Positions 27,390 to 35,948 of a stretch of 64,000 nt of DNA are shown here, in pieces. Source of the stretch: Acidobacteria bacterium Ga0077534. GTDB taxonomy: Bacteria > Acidobacteriota > Blastocatellia > Pyrinomonadales > Pyrinomonadaceae. Position 1 is the stretch's first letter; each line of letters opens with the position of its first letter. The DNA lies in the NCBI GenBank assembly GCA_001464455.1, contig LNEI01000026.1, positions 117,450 through 181,449 on the forward strand, given 5' to 3'. Below the pieces are notes generated by a model. It was not told the origin of the DNA. It did no database searches and worked only from the letters and a program-made list of their open reading frames with translations. The position numbers and the translations under genes were made by a program.

Positions 27390-27797
27390 TCAAAAAGAAG
27401 TTGTAAAAATATTCTTCAATCCTTCGAAAACAACCGCAAAAGCAAAAATCGCAAGGCCAAGTATCACAGCAGCGACGGGAAATGCTCCGGTTAAATAGAC
27501 CAAGAAGATCACCCCGCCTATCACTGCATAACGAAGCAGATACCTCAACGCGAGTATTGCAGTCGAAGCACTCGCCTCTGCGGCAAAGATCGCTCGCGTT
27601 GATCGGTCGAGCCAAAAATAGTTGACGAAAGCGAGCACGCCGCCAAAGATCACGCCGAACCCAAACTGCGTTCCGCCAAATACAAAACCCGCCGCCGCCG
27701 CGATCACCGCAATCGCGGCCATCGCCAGCAAAATACCACGGTGACGAATAGGCTTCGGCTGGCCGTCGATTGTCAAAGGATCAAGCTCTTCGCTCAT
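27390..27797 (-). CDS. AtpI-like ATP synthase assembly protein
   Basis: A 135-residue membrane protein with four hydrophobic segments (for example GILLAMAAIAVIAAAAGFVFGG and YAVIGGVIFLVYLTGAFPV). Its position directly before atpB and its size match the AtpI/ATP synthase I-chain family, which assists assembly of the c-ring and may help Mg uptake. The sequence itself is only weakly diagnostic, so the call rests mainly on context and topology. The N-terminal 25 residues are polar (SEELDPLTIDGQPKPIRHR) and cytoplasmic. It is the first gene of the atpI-atpB-atpE unit on the minus strand. Confidence 0.75.
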   Translation of the reverse strand: MSEELDPLTIDGQPKPIRHRGILLAMAAIAVIAAAAGFVFGGTQFGFGVIFGGVLAFVNYFWLDRSTRAIFAAEASASTAILALRYLLRYAVIGGVIFLVYLTGAFPVAAVILGLAIFAFAVVFEGLKNIFTTSF

Positions 27798-27885
27798 AGC
27801 GAATCTTACATATTACTGATATTTCGGGCGCTTTTCAACGCCAAGTGTGACCGAGCGGAAGATAGCTTAAAATTCAGTGGAACTC

Positions 27886-29412
27886 TTACAGCTTTTTGGC
27901 GGCCCGGACCAGGTCCCGAACCTCTTTAGCTAAAGTTGGCGCATGAAAAGGTACTCCGTCGCGGATCGTCCATTCAATACCGCCCGTTTTGACTGTTTTT
28001 CCATCTTTGATCTCTTCGACGCCGAGTGGTGAAAGAACTTTGAAATTTTCGAGTGGGTTGCCGTTGACGACGATGAGGTCGGCCTTATAGCCGACTCGGA
28101 TGCGGCCGAGCGAGTCTTCTTTTCCGAGGATCTTCGCCCCATTCGAGGTCGCGTGCTGGATTACCTTGAGTGGGTGAAAGCCGGCTTCCTGATGGAGTTC
28201 AAGTTCGCGGATGAGACCGAAGCCGTACATTTGGTAGATAAATCCGGCATCCTCGCCTGTGCCAATAACGCCACCTTTGAGCGAAAAATCGTAGAGAGCC
28301 TTCATCCAAATCCGATAGTTCTCTTTCCAGAAGGTCTCGTCCGTCGTGCCCCAGCCGATGAAGTAGGAACCGTGATTGGCGGGGTTTGGTTTGAAATATT
28401 CCTCGAGAACGGGGTGCAAATAGTCGGCAAATGCCGGATTGGTCTGCGCACGCTGCAGGTCACGCGAAGCCTCGTAGATAACGAGCGTCGGGTCCCAAGC
28501 CACGCCTGCATCGGCCATGCCCTGGAGGACTTTATCGAGTTTTGCGGGGTCAGCCTCACGCCACAAACGGCCGGCGTAGCGGAAGCGGTCGACTTCGTTG
28601 TTGTAGTTGTAAGTTGAGGGAAAATTCTGGCGACCGCTCACGATCGCGGCGTCAGGGATGCCGTACCAGTGTTCGATCGAGGTCGTACCGAATTTAGCGT
28701 CGTCCCAGGCATTGGTCTCTTCGACGCCGACGTGGTGCATGACGCGCATCCCGCGAGCTTTGGCCTCAGACATCATCGCGGCCATCAGATCGCGATCCAT
28801 GGTGTAAAGCTTGATGCCGTCATAACCCGCCGCTTTCAGATCGTTAACGCGTTGACGAACCTGAGTTTCGGTATTTAGATTCGGAGCCGGAAAACCACCG
28901 TAAGGAAATATTCTGGGTCCGACGAGTGTTCCGGCGTTGATCTTGTTGCGATATTCGAGAACCTTCGGATTTGCCCAGGCATCACGAACCGTCGTAATAC
29001 CGCACGCTAGCCAGAGTTTGGTCACGTATTCGACCGGCATCGGAACACCGCCGCGTTCGTCCTGCGTGTGGCCGTGGAGGTTGATCAGTCCCGGCAGAAC
29101 ATATTTTCCTGTAGCATCGATGTCAAGATCGCCCTTCTCCGGCCTTCTCGCTCGACCTTCTTTAGCCGCGACCGGATCGAACGAAACGATCTCCTTGATC
29201 ACGTCGTTCTCGGTAACGATATCAAACGGCCCGGCCGCCGGTTTGCCGCTGCCGTCAACGACCATCGCGTTGCGAATCACGATGCGTTTGAGGCGTTTTC
29301 CCGAAAGCGAAGTCGTTGCTGATTGGGCAAACGTGATGGAGGCCAAAAGAAGAACTGTGAGGACGAGACGGAAAACCATCATATTTCTATTAAGTGGACG
29401 AAGTGATCGCAT
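27886..29412 (-). CDS. Exported amidohydrolase
   Basis: A 508-residue metal-dependent hydrolase of the amidohydrolase superfamily, exported to the periplasm (hydrophobic segment FRLVLTVLLLASITFAQ). The metal-binding HxH is in LPGLINLHGHTQDE. Further metal ligands are likely in RVMHHVGVEE and TSIEHWYG, and the C-terminal strand region is LGRIRVGYKADLIVVNGNPLENF, which is typical of imidazolonepropionase/prolidase-like members. The substrate is unknown; peptidase or cyclic-amide hydrolase activity is common in relatives. The ATG at 29412 precedes a basic leader; in-frame ATGs at 29382 and 29379 would give a shorter signal peptide. No clear ribosome site decides this. It is divergent from mdh. 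Confidence 0.88.
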   Translation of the reverse strand: MRSLRPLNRNMMVFRLVLTVLLLASITFAQSATTSLSGKRLKRIVIRNAMVVDGSGKPAAGPFDIVTENDVIKEIVSFDPVAAKEGRARRPEKGDLDIDATGKYVLPGLINLHGHTQDERGGVPMPVEYVTKLWLACGITTVRDAWANPKVLEYRNKINAGTLVGPRIFPYGGFPAPNLNTETQVRQRVNDLKAAGYDGIKLYTMDRDLMAAMMSEAKARGMRVMHHVGVEETNAWDDAKFGTTSIEHWYGIPDAAIVSGRQNFPSTYNYNNEVDRFRYAGRLWREADPAKLDKVLQGMADAGVAWDPTLVIYEASRDLQRAQTNPAFADYLHPVLEEYFKPNPANHGSYFIGWGTTDETFWKENYRIWMKALYDFSLKGGVIGTGEDAGFIYQMYGFGLIRELELHQEAGFHPLKVIQHATSNGAKILGKEDSLGRIRVGYKADLIVVNGNPLENFKVLSPLGVEEIKDGKTVKTGGIEWTIRDGVPFHAPTLAKEVRDLVRAAKKL

Positions 29413-29528
29413 ATTTTGCTCGCGAAATTGCCATACCGTGATGCAAAATGAGACTTTTGCCGATTCTCTGAGACTGTGACAAAATGTTTCTTTATTTTAC
29501 ACGCATATTAGAAAAGGAAGGAATTCAA

Positions 29529-30464
29529 ATGGCTGTTGGAAGAAATAAGGTTACTGTCGTCGGTGCTGGAAATGTCGGTGCAACGGCGGCTCACTGGATC
29601 GCTGCGAAAGAACTCGCGGACGTGGTTCTGGTTGATATTGTCGAGGGGACTCCGCAGGGCAAAACGCTCGACCTGGCGCAGGCTGCACCGATCGATGGTT
29701 TTGATGTAAAGCTCGTCGGGGCTAACTCGTATGAGGAAACTGCAGGTTCGGACGTCGTTATCATTACCGCTGGTTTGCCGCGAAAGCCCGGTATGAGCCG
29801 CGACGATCTTTTGAAAACAAATTCAGACATCGTCGGCTCAGTTACCGATCAGGTCGCGAAATATTCACCTGACGCATTTATCATCGTCGTCTCGAACCCG
29901 CTCGACGCAATGGCTCAGGTGGCGTTTCGCCGCTCGGGTTTCCCGAAAAATCGCGTGATGGGAATGGCTGGCGTTCTTGATTCGGCCCGTATGCGCTGCT
30001 TTGTAGCTGAAGAGCTGAATGTTTCGGTCGAGAACGTCACATGCTTCGTTCTCGGTGGCCATGGCGACACGATGGTGCCGCTGCCGCGTTATTCGACGGT
30101 CGCCGGTATCCCGATCACTGAACTTATTCCTAAGGATCGCCTCGACGCGATCATCACCCGCACCGCTAATGGCGGCGCTGAGATCGTCGGACTGCTCAAA
30201 ACTGGTTCGGCATACTACGCTCCTTCACTAGGAGCCGTCGAAATGTGCGAGGCCATCCTGAAAGACAAGAAAAAGATCCTCCCATGTGCTGTCTTCCTCG
30301 AAGGCGAATATGGTGTTTCCAATCTCTTCGTCGGCGTCCCCGTGAAACTCGGCAAGAACGGCGTCGAACAGATCATCGAGATAAGCCTGACCAACGACGA
30401 ACGCACCGCCCTGCATAAATCGGCAGCGGCTGTTCAGGAATTGATCGATGTTCTGAATATCTGA
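29529..30464 (+). CDS. mdh: Malate dehydrogenase
   Basis: A 311-residue NAD-dependent dehydrogenase of the LDH-like MDH family, which interconverts malate and oxaloacetate in the TCA cycle. The NAD loop is [13 protein letters not shown] (about 8-20), the substrate-specificity loop is [14 protein letters not shown] with Arg where lactate dehydrogenases carry Gln, and the catalytic His is in [16 protein letters not shown]. The ATG at 29529 follows a good AAGGAAGG ribosome site; the in-frame start at 29484 would add 15 non-homologous residues and is rejected. It is monocistronic, closed by the terminator at 30489. Identification is secure. Confidence 0.96.
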   Translation: MAVGRNKVTVVGAGNVGATAAHWIAAKELADVVLVDIVEGTPQGKTLDLAQAAPIDGFDVKLVGANSYEETAGSDVVIITAGLPRKPGMSRDDLLKTNSDIVGSVTDQVAKYSPDAFIIVVSNPLDAMAQVAFRRSGFPKNRVMGMAGVLDSARMRCFVAEELNVSVENVTCFVLGGHGDTMVPLPRYSTVAGIPITELIPKDRLDAIITRTANGGAEIVGLLKTGSAYYAPSLGAVEMCEAILKDKKKILPCAVFLEGEYGVSNLFVGVPVKLGKNGVEQIIEISLTNDERTALHKSAAAVQELIDVLNI

Positions 30465-30488
30465 TCGTCAGGTGACTGTTTGAAACCT

Positions 30489-30530
30489 AACGGAGCTGCC
30501 GCAGAATTGTTGGCAGCTCCGTTTACTTTT
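30489..30530 (+). terminator. Rho-independent terminator after mdh
   Basis: A perfect 12-bp stem, AACGGAGCTGCC (30489-30500) with GGCAGCTCCGTT (30512-30523), is followed by a T-rich tail. Confidence 0.88.
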
Positions 30531-30576
30531 ATTCGGATCTATCTTTTACCCCGCCGATCTCCTGAAAATCGTTTTT

Positions 30577-30903
30577 CTAAAACACTAAAGCCTTTTGCTC
30601 AAATTTTTCTTTTAGGCTTCCACAAACTAACTCACACAGTTCAAAGATCGATTCGTCGGCGATCTTGTAGAAGACTGTGTTGCCTTCCTGGCGTTTTGAG
30701 ACAAGGCCTTCGTCCTGGAGCATCTTTAAGTGCTTGCTGACATTGGGTTGCGTTGAATTTACAGCTTTTGCAACATTTGTCACACTCGATTCGCCATTTT
30801 CGAGATATTGTAATATTTGGAGGCGCAGCGGTTCGCTTAGTATTTTGAATCGAGCAGCAACAAGACTAACGGCCTCGGCTGACATTTTTTGGTGTTCACT
30901 CAT
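30577..30903 (-). CDS. ArsR-family repressor, probably sulfide/persulfide-responsive
   Basis: A 108-residue winged-helix regulator of the ArsR/SmtB family. The HTH is SVTNVAKAVNSTQPNVSKHLKML (about 41-63), followed by the beta-wing KRQEGNTVFYKI. The metal-site cysteines of classical ArsR in the recognition region are missing; the only cysteines are Cys90 and Cys94 in FELCELVCGSL of the C-terminal helix. Sulfur-sensing members (BigR/SqrR type) use a cysteine in this helix, but with a partner elsewhere, so the sensing chemistry is uncertain. It is transcribed divergently from the rhodanese/persulfide dioxygenase operon. An operator-like palindrome in the shared region supports repression of that operon. 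Confidence 0.88.
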   Translation of the reverse strand: MSEHQKMSAEAVSLVAARFKILSEPLRLQILQYLENGESSVTNVAKAVNSTQPNVSKHLKMLQDEGLVSKRQEGNTVFYKIADESIFELCELVCGSLKEKFEQKALVF

Positions 30904-30911
30904 TTTTCTAC

Positions 30912-30940
30912 TTGACAGTATAACGATATAGTTATATGCT
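30912..30940 (+). promoter_or_regulatory. Sulfur-operon promoter with palindromic operator
   Basis: A TTGACA -35 (30912-30917) and a TATGCT -10 (30935-30940) with 17-bp spacing point toward the rhodanese gene. TATAACGATATAGTTATA (30919-30936) lies between them, with perfect 6-bp arms TATAAC and GTTATA. A bound ArsR-type dimer would occlude the polymerase and could also control its own divergent gene. Confidence 0.7.
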
Positions 30941-30987
30941 CATACACAGATCGAGTATATTACTTAAAAAAAGGAAATTCAACAACA

Positions 30988-31539
30988 ATGATCAAACAGG
31001 CAACGGTACACGAAATTAATAATCTTCTAGACACCGGCGGCGAATGTCAGGTGATAGATGTTCGGGAATTTTCGGAATTCAACAGTGAGCGGATCGCGGA
31101 TGCTAAATTGATGCCGCTATCTAATTTTGAAAAGCACGAGGCGGAGATCGACCACACAAAACCGGTTTACATAATGTGCCGCTCGGGCAACCGTGCGAAA
31201 CAGGCGGCGGAGAAGTTGACGAGTAAAGGCTTTACGGACATCCATGTCATCGAGGGCGGCATGACCGCTTGGGCAGGAGCAAATCTGCCGGTGATCAAGG
31301 GCGACTCAAAGGTCTGGTCGCTTGAGCGTCAGGTAAGATTTGCAGCAGGAGCGTTTGTGCTGACGGGCGTTTTGCTCAGTGTTTTTGTGTCACCTTATCT
31401 GATCCTGCTTTCCGGCTTTGTTGGTGCGGGACTGATGTTTTCGGCGGTGACCGATACCTGCGGAATGGGAATGGTTTTGGCACGGATGCCTTGGAATCGC
31501 GGCCCTGTTACTTGTGATGCTCCGGTACAGGTTAAATAA
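30988..31539 (+). CDS. Rhodanese domain protein with DUF2892 membrane anchor
   Basis: A 183-residue protein. An N-terminal single rhodanese domain (about 1-105) has the active-site loop CRSGNRA with Cys64, which forms a persulfide and transfers sulfane sulfur. It is joined to a DUF2892-type membrane hairpin (about 110-170: WSLERQVRFAAGAFVLTGVL, then FVGAGLMFSAVTDTCGMG). The combination keeps sulfurtransferase activity at the inner membrane. It is the first gene of the operon controlled by the divergent ArsR gene and lies eight bases before the TauE/SafE gene. The domain assignment is secure; the physiological acceptor is unknown. Confidence 0.93.
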   Translation: MIKQATVHEINNLLDTGGECQVIDVREFSEFNSERIADAKLMPLSNFEKHEAEIDHTKPVYIMCRSGNRAKQAAEKLTSKGFTDIHVIEGGMTAWAGANLPVIKGDSKVWSLERQVRFAAGAFVLTGVLLSVFVSPYLILLSGFVGAGLMFSAVTDTCGMGMVLARMPWNRGPVTCDAPVQVK

Positions 31540-31547
31540 GGATCACG

Positions 31548-32309
31548 ATGTCGATTCTATTTATTATCGGTTTGATATTGAGTGCGGTCATCGGTCTTTC
31601 CCTGGGATTGATCGGCGGCGGCGGATCGATACTTACGGTTCCGATCCTGGTGTACCTGCTCGGAGTTGATCCGCACGAGGCGGTCGGCATGTCACTGGCG
31701 GTTGTGGGTGCGACGAGCATTCTCGGTGCCTACCTTCACTGGCGAAAGGACAACGTCGATCTTTCCAGCGGACTGCTTTTTGGCGTCGCCGGAATTGTGG
31801 GAGCCTTCATCGGCTCGCCCCTGACTAAAATGGTTTCGGCAGAAGCTCTACTTCTGATATTCGGCATACTGATGTTTGTCGTAGCCGTTTCAATGATCTG
31901 GCGGCGTAAACAGGCGGTCAGCGATAAACTGCACAAACCGCACCCGACTCAGGGAGTTCTCGCGGGGCTGGGAGTTGGGATCTTGACCGGATTTCTAGGC
32001 GTCGGAGGCGGATTTCTGATCGTTCCTGCCCTGGTCTTTTTCGGAGGTTTGAGCATGAAAAAGGCGATCGGCACTTCGCTGTTCGTTATTTTTCTAAACT
32101 GCATCGCCGGCCTCGTTGCCCATTTGAGCCAGACCGCCTTTGACTGGCAAATAACCTTGGAGGTGATGGCTCTCGCGGTAGGCGGTGCCATAGTTGGGAC
32201 TATTTTGTCCCATCGGATCGCGGCAGATCGGTTGCAAAGTATGTTTGCAGTGCTTGTTTTGGGGGTTGCGGCGTTTCTTATTGTGAAGAACTACACCGTT
32301 ATATTTTAG
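31548..32309 (+). CDS. TauE/SafE-family sulfite/sulfur exporter
   Basis: A 253-residue polytopic membrane protein with about eight helices and the two glycine-rich half-repeats GLSLGLIGGGGSILTVPILVYLLG and GILTGFLGVGGGFLIVPALVFFGG, the hallmark of this family. Members export sulfite, sulfoacetate, thiosulfate or related anions. Its place between rhodanese and persulfide dioxygenase genes fits export of sulfite formed by persulfide oxidation. It is in the same operon as both neighbours (8-bp and 32-bp gaps). Confidence 0.93.
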   Translation: MSILFIIGLILSAVIGLSLGLIGGGGSILTVPILVYLLGVDPHEAVGMSLAVVGATSILGAYLHWRKDNVDLSSGLLFGVAGIVGAFIGSPLTKMVSAEALLLIFGILMFVVAVSMIWRRKQAVSDKLHKPHPTQGVLAGLGVGILTGFLGVGGGFLIVPALVFFGGLSMKKAIGTSLFVIFLNCIAGLVAHLSQTAFDWQITLEVMALAVGGAIVGTILSHRIAADRLQSMFAVLVLGVAAFLIVKNYTVIF

Positions 32310-32341
32310 GGTTCGTGAATTGAAAAAGTGGAGAAAAAGTT

Positions 32342-33730
32342 ATGTATTTCAAACAGTTCTATTTAGGTTGTCTCTCACATGCTTCGTACTATCTTGGTTC
32401 AGAGGGCGACGCCGCGATAATCGATCCGCAGCGTGATGTTCAGCAGTACATTGACGAAGCCGAGGCTCAAGGGCAGCAGATCAAGTACATCATTGAAACC
32501 CATTCGCACGCAGATTTTGTCAGTGGGCACGTTGAACTTGCAGCGAAAACCGGTGCAGAGATCGTTTTCGGACAACGTGCGAATACCCAGTTTCCAACCC
32601 ACAAGGTCAGCGACGGCGATGTCCTTAAAGTTGGAAAGATCGAACTCAAATTCCTCGAAACTCCCGGCCATACTCCGGAGGGTATTACGATCGTCGCGAC
32701 CGATACGGAAGATGCGACGACCCCTCAGAAGATGTTTACTGGCGACACGCTTTTCATCGGCGATGTCGGCCGGCCGGATCTGATCGGGTCAAAAGGCTTT
32801 ACCGCAGAGCAGATGGGCGGAATGCTTTATGATTCGCTGCATCAAAAGATTCTTCTTATGTCGGACGAGACCGAGGTTTATCCCGCTCACGGGGCAGGAA
32901 GCCTTTGCGGTAAATCACTGTCGAAGGAAACGTGGTCGACGCTCGGAAATCAGAGGAAATTCAATTACGCTCTGCAGCCGATGTCCAAGGAAGATTTCGT
33001 TAAGATCGTCGCCGCCGACCAGCCTGAGGTGCCGGCATATTTTCCGAAGAGTGCGGCTAAGAATCTCGAAGGTTCGGCTCCATTGACGGAGATCGCCAAA
33101 CCTCGTGAACTTTCGTCTGACGAGATCCGCAATTTTGACGGCATCGTGATCGATGTCCGACAGAACGTCGAGTACGGCGAACGCCACATTCCAAACTCGA
33201 TCAACATCGGGCTAGGCGGTCAGTTTGCTTCATGGGCGGGAACGCTGGTTCCGATCGGTGCTCCGATAGCAGTGGTTGCTGAGAACGAAACTCAGGTTGA
33301 TGACGCAGTCACACGGCTGGCTCGCGTAGGACACGAAACCGTTTCGGGTTCGATACTCATCCAAGCCTACACGGGCGAAACGAAGAGCGTCGAGCAGGTG
33401 AGCGTTCAGGCAGTAAGCGAACTTACAAAATCCGACAAGGCCATCCAATTTGTCGATGTTCGCAGAAGTGCGGAGCATGCAGCAGGTCACGCGGTGCGAA
33501 CCATCAATATCCCGCTTGATAAGCTCGCAAGCGATTTCGAAAAACTCGATCCGACAGTCCCAACCTATGTGATCTGTCAGGGCGGCTATCGTTCGAGCCT
33601 CGGCACGAGCATTTTGGAGAATGCCGGATTCAAAACTATCTATAACGTGACGGGCGGGACAAAAGCATGGACGGATGCCGGACTGGAAACGGAAGTTTCG
33701 GGGACGGCGTGTGCGAGTACCAGGCAATAG
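32342..33730 (+). CDS. Persulfide dioxygenase-like MBL protein with two rhodanese domains
   Basis: A 462-residue fusion. The metallo-beta-lactamase domain (about 1-245) has ETHSHADFVSGH with His54, His56 and Asp58, then TPGHTPEG and FTGDTLFIGDVGRPD. As in ETHE1-type mononuclear iron enzymes, the second histidine of HxHxDH is replaced (Phe59). These oxidise glutathione persulfide to sulfite. A first rhodanese domain (about 260-355) lacks the catalytic Cys (VVAENETQ in its place) and is probably structural. The second (about 365-455) has ICQGGYRSS with Cys412 and looks active. The joined architecture allows persulfide formation and oxidation in one chain. It follows the TauE/SafE gene by 32 bp. 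Confidence 0.93.
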   Translation: MYFKQFYLGCLSHASYYLGSEGDAAIIDPQRDVQQYIDEAEAQGQQIKYIIETHSHADFVSGHVELAAKTGAEIVFGQRANTQFPTHKVSDGDVLKVGKIELKFLETPGHTPEGITIVATDTEDATTPQKMFTGDTLFIGDVGRPDLIGSKGFTAEQMGGMLYDSLHQKILLMSDETEVYPAHGAGSLCGKSLSKETWSTLGNQRKFNYALQPMSKEDFVKIVAADQPEVPAYFPKSAAKNLEGSAPLTEIAKPRELSSDEIRNFDGIVIDVRQNVEYGERHIPNSINIGLGGQFASWAGTLVPIGAPIAVVAENETQVDDAVTRLARVGHETVSGSILIQAYTGETKSVEQVSVQAVSELTKSDKAIQFVDVRRSAEHAAGHAVRTINIPLDKLASDFEKLDPTVPTYVICQGGYRSSLGTSILENAGFKTIYNVTGGTKAWTDAGLETEVSGTACASTRQ

Positions 33731-33794
33731 TTTGCTAATGCGAGCTTTTGAATGTCTCAGGTCATTGTGCTCGCCGTCGTAAGGGTACATTGCT

Positions 33795-33860
33795 ATGTAT
33801 GAAATGTTGATTTTGCTCGGCATCGTTGGGTTCTACCTGTTGCCTCAAGGCCGGGACTAG
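33795..33860 (+). CDS. Possible 21-residue membrane micropeptide
   Basis: A very small frame starting MYEMLILLGIVGFYLLPQ and ending GRD. It is almost entirely one hydrophobic helix and is preceded by AAGGG nine bases before the ATG. It lies between the persulfide dioxygenase gene and the secreted propeller-like gene. A comparable micro-ORF occurs at 36814. Without conservation data it may be chance, so confidence is low. Confidence 0.35.
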   Translation: MYEMLILLGIVGFYLLPQGRD

Positions 33861-33876
33861 GTAAATCTCCGATAAA

Positions 33877-35271
33877 ATGAAAATTTGTTCAGGATCAAAA
33901 ACCATTTGTTTGTTGTTACTTGCCGTCGGCATGGCTATTCAAGCCTGCGCTCAGGCAGCCAACAGTGCACAGATCAAGACTGTCAATTCATTGGGCAATG
34001 GCTATTCGATATCTCTCGAGCCCGTTGCTATTCCCGGGTTTTCTGGCTTGCATTCGTTTGCGGGGGCGCAACTCGAGGGAAAATGGGTGTTGATCGGCGG
34101 ACGGACTGACGGGCTCCATCGAAGGCAGCCATTTGCGTCATTTGCCGCGAGTGGTAACAACACAAATATCGTGGTGATCGATCCCGAATCAAAGCAAAGT
34201 TGGAACGCGACCATTAGCGATCTGCCATCCGCGCTCAATGAACAATTGCAATCTACCAATATGCAATTTATCCAGCGTGGCAAAATGCTCTACCTGATCG
34301 GCGGCTATGGTTACAGTAAGACCGCAGGTAACCACATCACGCACAATAAGTTGACGGCCGTTAAGCTCGATTGCTTGATAGCGGCAGTTCAAAAGGGCAG
34401 TTCTATAACCGTATGTTTCCGGCAGATATCAGATCCGGTGTTTGCTCTTACCGGCGGGCAGATCGGCAGGATCGGCGACGACTATTTTTTGGTCGGCGGC
34501 CAGAAGTTTGATGGCCGATACAACCCAATGGGGCCTGACCACGGCCCGGGCTTTTCTCAACAATATAGCGAGCAGATCAGAAAATTTCGGATAAATGATG
34601 ATCAAATACTTTTGAGTATCAACAAGGTCGAGATCACGACTGACAAAGAAAACCTCCATCGGCGAGATTTCAACATGCTGCCGCAGATCTTTCCGAACAA
34701 TGAAACAGGATTTACCGTGTTTTCAGGCGTCTTTCAGCATACGGCAAACATTCCGTTTACTAACACCGTCAATATCGTTTCAGACAAGATCAAGGTTGAA
34801 AGTGCCTTTACTCAGTATCTTAATCACTATCACAGTGCCAAGGTCGCGTTGTATGACGCCGCAGAACAGCGGATGAGCAACATCTTTTTCGGTGGAATGA
34901 GTCAATACGAAGAGAATGCCGGAGCTCTGACGAAAAACGACGATGTGCCTTTCACTAAGGTGATCGGAAATGTCACCCGTGACAAAGACGGCAAGATGAC
35001 GGAAACGAAGATCGGCGAAATGCCGGGATTTCTCGGTGTAAGTGCCGAGTTTTTCCTCGATCCTAAGATTCCCATGCACGAATCCGAGATCGTAAAGTTG
35101 AACGAGATCAAGGGCGACCGGGTTTTGCTCGGCCATATCGTCGGAGGTATTTCCAGCACTCGCAAGAGCATTTTCTTTAGCAATAGCGGTTCGGAGAGCG
35201 AAGCAAGCAAGATGGTCTTCAAGGTTTGGCTAACGAAGATCGACAAAAGGTCCGCGGGCGAAACCAAATAG
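33877..35271 (+). CDS. Secreted propeller-like (kelch-type) protein, unknown function
   Basis: A 464-residue exported protein with a hydrophobic signal sequence ending around CAQAANS (about residue 28). Repeated short blade-like segments end in GG motifs: KWVLIGGRTDG, KMLYLIGGYGY, DDYFLVGGQKFDG, MSNIFFGGMSQY and RVLLGHIVGGISS. These suggest a six- or seven-bladed kelch-like beta-propeller. No catalytic residues are recognisable. Base composition is somewhat more AT-rich than the flanking genes. It lies in the sulfur cluster, 16 bp before a methyltransferase gene, and so may be cotranscribed. A role in sulfur handling is only inferred from position. Confidence 0.7.
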   Translation: MKICSGSKTICLLLLAVGMAIQACAQAANSAQIKTVNSLGNGYSISLEPVAIPGFSGLHSFAGAQLEGKWVLIGGRTDGLHRRQPFASFAASGNNTNIVVIDPESKQSWNATISDLPSALNEQLQSTNMQFIQRGKMLYLIGGYGYSKTAGNHITHNKLTAVKLDCLIAAVQKGSSITVCFRQISDPVFALTGGQIGRIGDDYFLVGGQKFDGRYNPMGPDHGPGFSQQYSEQIRKFRINDDQILLSINKVEITTDKENLHRRDFNMLPQIFPNNETGFTVFSGVFQHTANIPFTNTVNIVSDKIKVESAFTQYLNHYHSAKVALYDAAEQRMSNIFFGGMSQYEENAGALTKNDDVPFTKVIGNVTRDKDGKMTETKIGEMPGFLGVSAEFFLDPKIPMHESEIVKLNEIKGDRVLLGHIVGGISSTRKSIFFSNSGSESEASKMVFKVWLTKIDKRSAGETK

Positions 35272-35286
35272 GAAGGAGGTGGCAGA

Positions 35287-35913
35287 ATGAATCAGAAAGA
35301 ACATTGGGAGAACGTATACAAGTCCAAAGCCCACGATCAGGTAAGCTGGTATCGAGACCATCTGGAAACGTCGTTAAGAATGATCCTGGACACCGGCGTT
35401 GAAAAGGACGCGGCGATCATAGATGTCGGGGGCGGCAGTTCGACCTTAGTTGACGACCTGCTCGACAACGGTTTTGTTGATATGACCGTTTTAGATATAT
35501 CGTCGAAAGCGATCGAAAATAGTCGCGAGAGACTTGGAACCAGAGCGGAAAACGTTGAGTGGCTCATTGGAGACATTACCGAGGTGGAACTTCCGAAGGA
35601 TCATTTTGATGTTTGGCACGATAGGGCGGTCTTTCATTTTCTGACCCGGGAAGAAGACCGGCGAAAATATGTTGAACTCGTAATGCGTTCGCTAAAGGTC
35701 GGCGGGCACATTATCGTGGCATCTTTCGGCCCTGAAGGGCCCCAGAAATGCAGCGGGCTCGACGTCATGAGGTACAGCCCCGATTCGATGCACGACGAGT
35801 TTGGAGGCGACTTCAAATTGGTTAAAAGCCTCGGAGAGTCTCACCAAACCCCGTTTGGGACCTCTCAGGAGTTTGTGTATTGCTACTGTAGAAAGGTGCT
35901 GCCGACGAACTAA
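35287..35913 (+). CDS. Class I SAM-dependent methyltransferase
   Basis: A 208-residue methyltransferase. The N-terminus, EHWENVYKSKAHDQVSWYRDH, is typical of a small-molecule methyltransferase group related to thiopurine/TehB-type enzymes. Motif I is AAIIDVGGGSSTLVDDLL, motif II ends in VLDIS, and the catalytic-region strand reads FDVWHDRAVFHFLT. The C-terminal strands SLKVGGHIIVASFGPEGPQKCSG may carry the substrate site. An excellent AAGGAGGTGG ribosome site precedes the ATG. In this sulfur gene cluster, thiol or sulfide methylation would make sense, but the substrate cannot be read from the sequence. Confidence 0.88.
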   Translation: MNQKEHWENVYKSKAHDQVSWYRDHLETSLRMILDTGVEKDAAIIDVGGGSSTLVDDLLDNGFVDMTVLDISSKAIENSRERLGTRAENVEWLIGDITEVELPKDHFDVWHDRAVFHFLTREEDRRKYVELVMRSLKVGGHIIVASFGPEGPQKCSGLDVMRYSPDSMHDEFGGDFKLVKSLGESHQTPFGTSQEFVYCYCRKVLPTN

Positions 35914-35948
35914 CACGGTGCAGCGGGATTGTTCTAAGAGAGGTTACG

